Source: SIG673 sp045658525 (GTDB lineage Bacteria; Bacillota; Clostridia; Oscillospirales; CAG-272). Taken from it: 34,571 bases of DNA. The notes beneath the pieces were generated by a model. It searched no databases, had not been told where the DNA came from, and saw only the letters and a list, made by a program, of their open reading frames with translations. Of this stretch, positions 31,066-34,571 are shown piece by piece; the first letter of the stretch is position 1; each line of letters starts with the position of its first letter. The stretch lies in NCBI GenBank assembly GCA_045658525.1, contig JAZOVD010000007.1, positions 1 through 34,571 of the forward strand, written 5' to 3'. Position numbers and translations under genes: made by a program.

Positions 31066-31093
31066 CCGCAATGTTTCACGTGAAACATTGCGG
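31066..31093. promoter_or_regulatory. parS: parS site 4 inside a 28-bp perfect palindrome
   Basis: Perfect parS (31072-31087) is extended on both sides by CCGCAA and TTGCGG, giving 28 bases of perfect dyad symmetry in the rsmG-noc gap. As RNA it could form a hairpin after rsmG. Confidence 0.95.
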
Positions 31094-31155
31094 GCTTATA
31101 TATATGCACTTAAACGACAGTTGATTGCAGAAAATTCATAATTTGTAACATTCTT

Positions 31156-31875
31156 TTATCTAAGCGGGCTTTTCGAGATCTTGGAATACATTCTCGGATA
31201 TGCGGACGGCGTTTTCGTCACCTTTTTTATAAAGATCACCGTTCTGCTTTGCGTTTCGTTTGGCAAAACAAGGGGGATCTCCTCTATCTTTTCAAGCTCT
31301 CCGCCAAGCGTTTTGATGGCTTTTTTGGCTTCCTCGTACTCTTCTTTTCCCATTGAGCCCTTTAACGCCATAAACGTTCCGCCTACCTTTACGAACGGCA
31401 GAGCAAGCTCAGCAAGGATATTTAACCTCGCAACAGCTCTTGCCGTGACGGTATCGTAGCTCTCTCTTTTCTCCGTTTTTGCAAGCTCCTCGGCTCTTGC
31501 CGCGCTTGATGTGAAGTTAATTACACCGTTTTCGGTAGCGAACGCCGTTGAAAACGCTATCTTTTTGGCGGTGCTGTCTATTGCGTTTACAATAAGATCC
31601 GGCCTTGCTATCGCTATCGGAAGCGATGGAAAACCCGCGCCGCAGCCTATATCGAGCAGCTTTCCGCCCTCTTTCGGGTAACGCGCGGCAAGCAGGCTAT
31701 CCGCGAAATGCAGACCGCATACACCCTCCTCGCTCGTCACCGCGGTGAGGTTGTAAAGCTTGTTCGTTTCCACGAGTGACGTAAACAGCTTTTCGAATAT
31801 TTCGGCGTGTTTTTCATATTCTGAAAGATTATTTAATCTAAGTATATTATTATATATATTGTTAAAATAAGACAT
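31156..31875 (-). CDS. rsmG: 16S rRNA (guanine-N7) methyltransferase RsmG (GidB)
   Basis: RsmG methylates N7 of G527 in 16S rRNA. The 239-residue protein has the SAM-binding motif LLDIGCGAGFPSLPIAI, the family segment NKLYNLTAVTSEEGVCGLHFADSL, the ARAVARLNILAEL block and the C-terminal TPSAYPRMYSKISKSPL that parallels the usual TPKKYPRKAGTPNKKPL. AGGTGA precedes the ATG. It follows mnmG by 39 bases, in an operon. Confidence 0.97.
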   Translation of the reverse strand: MSYFNNIYNNILRLNNLSEYEKHAEIFEKLFTSLVETNKLYNLTAVTSEEGVCGLHFADSLLAARYPKEGGKLLDIGCGAGFPSLPIAIARPDLIVNAIDSTAKKIAFSTAFATENGVINFTSSAARAEELAKTEKRESYDTVTARAVARLNILAELALPFVKVGGTFMALKGSMGKEEYEEAKKAIKTLGGELEKIEEIPLVLPNETQSRTVIFIKKVTKTPSAYPRMYSKISKSPLR

Positions 31876-31914
31876 AAATTGTCACCTATAATAGACAAAT
31901 ATTGATATAACAAG

Positions 31915-33813
31915 TTATTTATTATTAAGCTTCAACCATATAAGGAGAACGGAAATGTCGGCAGGCGAAACTCCGCTTATTCTCGAAGCCTGACCTATAT
32001 TCATAGGCTTGACCTTGTCGAGCTTCTGGCGGGCTTCGAGACGAAGTCCTGAGATGGCTGAATAATCCATATCGGGCGGAAGCAGACGGCTTTCAAGCTT
32101 TTCCATCTTCTCCGCGTCCTCACGTTGGCGGTTTATATAACCCTCATACTTTATAGCTATCTCTGCCTCGGTGCGAACTATACGCGGAAGCGTCTCCGAG
32201 TACGGATCGACTGGCGCGAGCGCTTTGTAGGAAAGCTGAGGGCGTTTAAGCAGGTCGTAAAGACGGATACCCGTGGTAACGGGTGTGGTTCCGTGTTCCG
32301 CAAGTATCTTGTTCAAAATCTCGCTTGGCGGAACGGAAACGCTGTGCGTGCGTTTTATCTCGCGCTCGATCTCTTTCTTTTGCGAGACAAGCTCGTCATA
32401 TCTCTCCTCTGAGACAAGACCAACGCGCCTTCCCTCGTCCATAAGTCGGAACGCGGCGTTATCCTGACGTAAAAGCAAGCGGTATTCCGAACGCGAGGTC
32501 ATCATTCTGTACGGCTCGCTCGTGCCCTTCGTGACTATATCGTCGATAAGCGTACCGATATAGGAGCTGTCGCGCGTGAGGACCATAGGCGGCTCACCTT
32601 TTATTTTCAGAGCGCAGTTTATGCCCGCGACCAGACCCTGCGCGGCGGCTTCCTCGTAGCCGGACGTTCCGTTGAACTGACCCGCGCCGTAAAGACCGCT
32701 TACCGACTTGAATTCGAGCGTCGGAAGGAGCTGTGACGGGTCTATGCAGTCGTATTCGATAGCGTAGGCAAAGCGCATTACCTCGGCATTTTCAAAGCCC
32801 TCTATCGAATGGAGCATTTCGAGCTGTACCTCAGCGGGGAGCGACGAGCTGAACCCTTGCAGGTATATCTCGTCCGTGTCGTAGCCCATAGGCTCGGCAA
32901 ACAGCTGATGGCGGCTCTTGTCCGAAAAACGGACTACCTTATCCTCGATGCTTGGGCAGTAACGCGGCCCCGTACCCTCTATTTTACCCGAATAAAGGGG
33001 TGAACGGTGGAGATTTGCTCTGATTATCTCGTGTGTTTTTTCGTTTGTGTAGGCTATATAACACGGTATCTGGGGTGAGGAATTAAGCGCGTCCTCGTCG
33101 GTCTTGTATGAATATGGCACGATGGGGGCTTCGCCATCCTGTATTTCGAGCTTGGAAAAGTCGATGCTTCGTCTGTGTATTCTCTGCGGAGTTCCCGTCT
33201 TGAAGCGAAGGAGCTTTATGCCCATTTCTTTAAGACATTCGTTAAGTCCCTCGGACGGAAGCATTCCGTCGGGACCCGATGAGTACGCCGTATCGCCTAT
33301 TATGACCTTGCCCCTGAGGTACGTTCCTGAGCAGATGATCGCACCACGAACAGGGTAAAACGCTCCAAGCTTGGTCGTAACGCCTTTAAGAACGCCGTTC
33401 TCTACCTCTGTTCTCACCACCTCAGACTGAACGATTTTAAGGTTCTCGCAGTTTTCGAGAGTCTTTTTCATTATTCGGTGGTAGAGCATTCTGTCCGCCT
33501 GGACCCGTTTTGAGTGAACGGCAGGGCCTTTTCCGAGGTTTAACGTGCGGCTCTGCATAGTTACCTTGTCCGCCGCGACGCCCATTTCTCCGCCGAGTGC
33601 GTCTATCTCGTAAACGAGATGACCTTTCCCCGTTCCGCCTATCGACGGATTACACGGCATATTGCCGATAGCGTCGAGGTTGAGCGTAAAGAGCAGGGTT
33701 TTAAGACCCATTCTCGCGCAAGCAAGTGCCGCTTCTATTCCCGCGTGACCCGCGCCTATTACCGCAACGTCGGCTTTTTCCGCCGTAAATACGGCGAAGT
33801 TCTCCTTTTCCAT
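31915..33813 (-). CDS. mnmG: tRNA uridine-5-carboxymethylaminomethyl modification enzyme MnmG (GidA)
   Basis: MnmG is the FAD-binding partner of MnmE in wobble-uridine modification. The 632-residue length is normal. The dinucleotide-binding motif VIGAGHAGIEAALA is at about 18-31, the conserved CNPSIGGTGKGHLVYEIDALGG at about 54-75, and the second family block RYCPSIEDKVVRFSDK lies mid-protein. The helical C-terminal domain that contacts MnmE ends KPMNIGQASRISGVSPADIS. GGAG precedes the ATG. It leads the mnmG-rsmG unit on the - strand, transcribed toward the origin, whereas its partner mnmE is on the + strand. Confidence 0.98.
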   Translation of the reverse strand: MEKENFAVFTAEKADVAVIGAGHAGIEAALACARMGLKTLLFTLNLDAIGNMPCNPSIGGTGKGHLVYEIDALGGEMGVAADKVTMQSRTLNLGKGPAVHSKRVQADRMLYHRIMKKTLENCENLKIVQSEVVRTEVENGVLKGVTTKLGAFYPVRGAIICSGTYLRGKVIIGDTAYSSGPDGMLPSEGLNECLKEMGIKLLRFKTGTPQRIHRRSIDFSKLEIQDGEAPIVPYSYKTDEDALNSSPQIPCYIAYTNEKTHEIIRANLHRSPLYSGKIEGTGPRYCPSIEDKVVRFSDKSRHQLFAEPMGYDTDEIYLQGFSSSLPAEVQLEMLHSIEGFENAEVMRFAYAIEYDCIDPSQLLPTLEFKSVSGLYGAGQFNGTSGYEEAAAQGLVAGINCALKIKGEPPMVLTRDSSYIGTLIDDIVTKGTSEPYRMMTSRSEYRLLLRQDNAAFRLMDEGRRVGLVSEERYDELVSQKKEIEREIKRTHSVSVPPSEILNKILAEHGTTPVTTGIRLYDLLKRPQLSYKALAPVDPYSETLPRIVRTEAEIAIKYEGYINRQREDAEKMEKLESRLLPPDMDYSAISGLRLEARQKLDKVKPMNIGQASRISGVSPADISVLLIWLKLNNK

Positions 33814-33839
33814 ACCGATCTCCGTTCTGCTATTCGCAC

Positions 33840-33895
33840 AAATTCAAAGCGTGAAACAGGATAAATTTTGATGCGCTCAAACTAAACTTTCACGC
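33840..33895 (-). repeat. 56-nt G element, copy 2 (in the mnmG leader)
   Basis: This is the same 56-nt element as at 23792, on the - strand, with outer stem GCGTGAAA / TTTCACGC and inner TTGAGCGCATCAA. It lies between the mnmG promoter and start codon, so it is transcribed as part of the mnmG 5' leader. Confidence 0.78.
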
Positions 33896-33922
33896 CATTC
33901 TCCAACTTACACTTTTTCAACT

Positions 33923-33951
33923 ATTATAGCACATAACTTTGACTTTTGCAA
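33923..33951 (-). promoter_or_regulatory. Promoter of mnmG
   Basis: On the - strand, TTGCAA (33946-33951), a 17-base spacer and consensus TATAAT (33923-33928), about 110 bases before mnmG. Confidence 0.8.
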
Positions 33952-33960
33952 GTTTTTTCT

Positions 33961-34113
33961 CTACTTTCTTGGAAAGAAAGTAGGCACCGTACTTTTCTTG
34001 AAATGAAAAGCGATTATCCTTCGGATAATTGGCAAAAGAACTTCTCTATGGGTACCGCTGTGTGAATTTTAATATCATATCATAGAGAAGTATTTGTTAT
34101 TTGCTTCGCAAAG
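33961..34113 (+). repeat. R1 hairpin repeat, copy 11 (long-loop form)
   Basis: The arm CTACTTTCTTGGAAAGAAAG(TAGG) is followed by two extra hairpins (TTTTCTTGAAATGAAAA and ATTATCCTTCGGATAAT), the linker GCAAAAGAACTTCTCTATG, a 40-base loop, the matching CATAGAGAAG, and TTTGCTTCGCAAA. The loop sequence (GGGTACCG...) is shared with the degenerate copy at 23205. Confidence 0.8.
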
Positions 34114-34174
34114 GGAAAGGTGAAATATCTCTAAATCCATAGAGATTTTAACTGTCATTCCAGACTTTTCGCTT

Positions 34175-34281
34175 TGTCATTCTGAACGAAGTGAAGAATC
34201 CTAAATGAGCGCGCACCGTTGGACAAAGCAAAAAATCAATAATTTAAGATTCTTCGTCGGCTATGCCTCCTCAGAATGACA
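34175..34281 (+). repeat. Repeat family C, copy 2
   Basis: TGTCATTCTGAACGAAGTGA to CTCAGAATGACA, with complementary ends and a different centre from the copy at 4135. With R1 copy 11 and R2 copy 3 it fills most of the 720-base gap between mnmG and the last gene; I see no gene in that gap. Confidence 0.8.
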
Positions 34282-34295
34282 GTTTTATTATAACA

Positions 34296-34424
34296 ATATC
34301 TCTATGTGAACCCCTCGGAAGTGAAAACTGTTCAAGGTGGAGACAAGAGTTCGACTGTAAGTTTCTTTCTTTTTCTTTGGTTCATTTCTTTTTCTTTCTT
34401 TGCAAAGAAGGAAAAAGAAATGAA
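34296..34424 (-). repeat. R2 repeat, copy 3 (reverse orientation)
   Basis: ATATCTCTATGTGAACCCC, then CTCGGAAGTGAAAACTG and CAAGGTGG, the pyrimidine run, and the long hairpin ending GAAAAAGAAATGAA. It is the reverse complement of the copies at 2443 and 13372. Confidence 0.85.
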
Positions 34425-34454
34425 CGTAAAAAATAATAATATAATAAAAACCTC

Positions 34455-34483
34455 TTGAAAATACAGAATTTATTTGCTATAAT
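34455..34483 (+). promoter_or_regulatory. Promoter of the partial gene at the right edge
   Basis: TTGAAA (34455-34460), a 17-base spacer and consensus TATAAT (34478-34483), about 50 bases before the ATG at 34534. Confidence 0.78.
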
Positions 34484-34533
34484 AATTATAATATATTAAA
34501 AATATAATCATACCCAACGAAAGGAATACAAAT

Positions 34534-34571
34534 ATGAAAGCAACAGAATTTATTACCAAAGCAAAAAATGG
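34534..34571 (+). CDS. Start of an unidentified gene (3' end outside window)
   Basis: GAAAGGA lies eight bases before an ATG that opens MKATEFITKAKN and runs off the window. A consensus promoter is present upstream. Openings of this kind are seen in some clostridial peptidoglycan hydrolases of the NlpC/P60 type, but twelve residues are too few to assign a function. Confidence 0.6.
   Translation, partial: MKATEFITKAKN

Noticed and set aside
836..34113. Repeats as a CRISPR array
   Set aside because: The copies are scattered over 33 kb in both orientations and are hairpins with no regular spacers or cas genes.
836..34424. Repeats as insertion sequences
   Set aside because: No transposase ORF lies within or between the repeat arms, and the copies are only about 100-150 bases. 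They could at most be non-autonomous elements.
1..34571. A previously undescribed multi-gene defence, toxin-antitoxin or biosynthetic system
   Set aside because: Every gene longer than 100 codons is either a recognised core gene or a single unknown small membrane or lipoprotein. No cluster of unknown enzymes, toxin pair or mobile module was found.

Overview
The window is the replication-origin region of a low-GC Gram-positive (Firmicutes) chromosome, most likely an uncultured gut Clostridia of the Oscillospirales type. This rests on the clostridial gene content (RNase Y, YmdB, RemB, Jag, Noc, TepA, a PduL-type acyltransferase, an RNHCP zinc protein), AAAGGA-type ribosome binding sites, and intergenic gaps filled with several families of short repeats. 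The taxonomic placement is inference. I see no rRNA, tRNA, CRISPR array, transposase or prophage, and nearly every gene is core housekeeping.

Layout. From 1 to 2412 (+ strand): the 3' end of rny, then ymdB and a small membrane protein gene. From 2728 to 18001 (all - strand, reading away from the origin): dnaA, oriC, dnaN, recF, remB, gyrB, gyrA, a lipoprotein gene, recA, recX, rimO, pgsA and a zinc-ribbon membrane protein. From 18336 to 23199 (+ strand, also away from the origin): rpmH, rnpA, yidD, yidC, jag, mnmE. From 23356 to 33813: a small membrane protein (-), an RNHCP protein (+), tepA (-), pduL (+), an unknown membrane protein (-), then serS, parB, parA, noc, rsmG and mnmG, all on the - strand and so pointing back toward oriC. 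A new + strand gene starts at 34534 and runs off the end.

How it works together. dnaA, dnaN, recF, gyrB and gyrA form the replication block. The dnaA-dnaN gap holds a recognisable origin: DnaA boxes in one orientation, a run of ten DnaA-trio triplets and an A/T-only stretch. A second cluster of DnaA boxes lies between gyrB and gyrA. Segregation is encoded about 12 kb away by ParA, ParB and Noc, with four perfect 16-bp parS sites in this window. rpmH to jag is the ribosome, RNase P and membrane-insertion operon. mnmE and mnmG make tRNA wobble-uridine modifications, and rsmG methylates 16S rRNA.

Most notable: (1) a complete origin architecture that can be read by eye; (2) a family of about 12 hairpin repeats whose central stems show compensatory base changes, some of whose arms supply stop codons or sit against start codons; (3) the mnmG-to-serS block appears inverted relative to the usual mnmE-mnmG order, and a 56-nt repeat is present in inverted copies at its two edges; (4) a Noc protein with Noc-type DNA-specificity residues but no N-terminal membrane-targeting helix; (5) an asparagine/glutamine-rich, prion-like zinc-ribbon membrane protein. 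I found no multi-gene defence, biosynthetic or mobile system.
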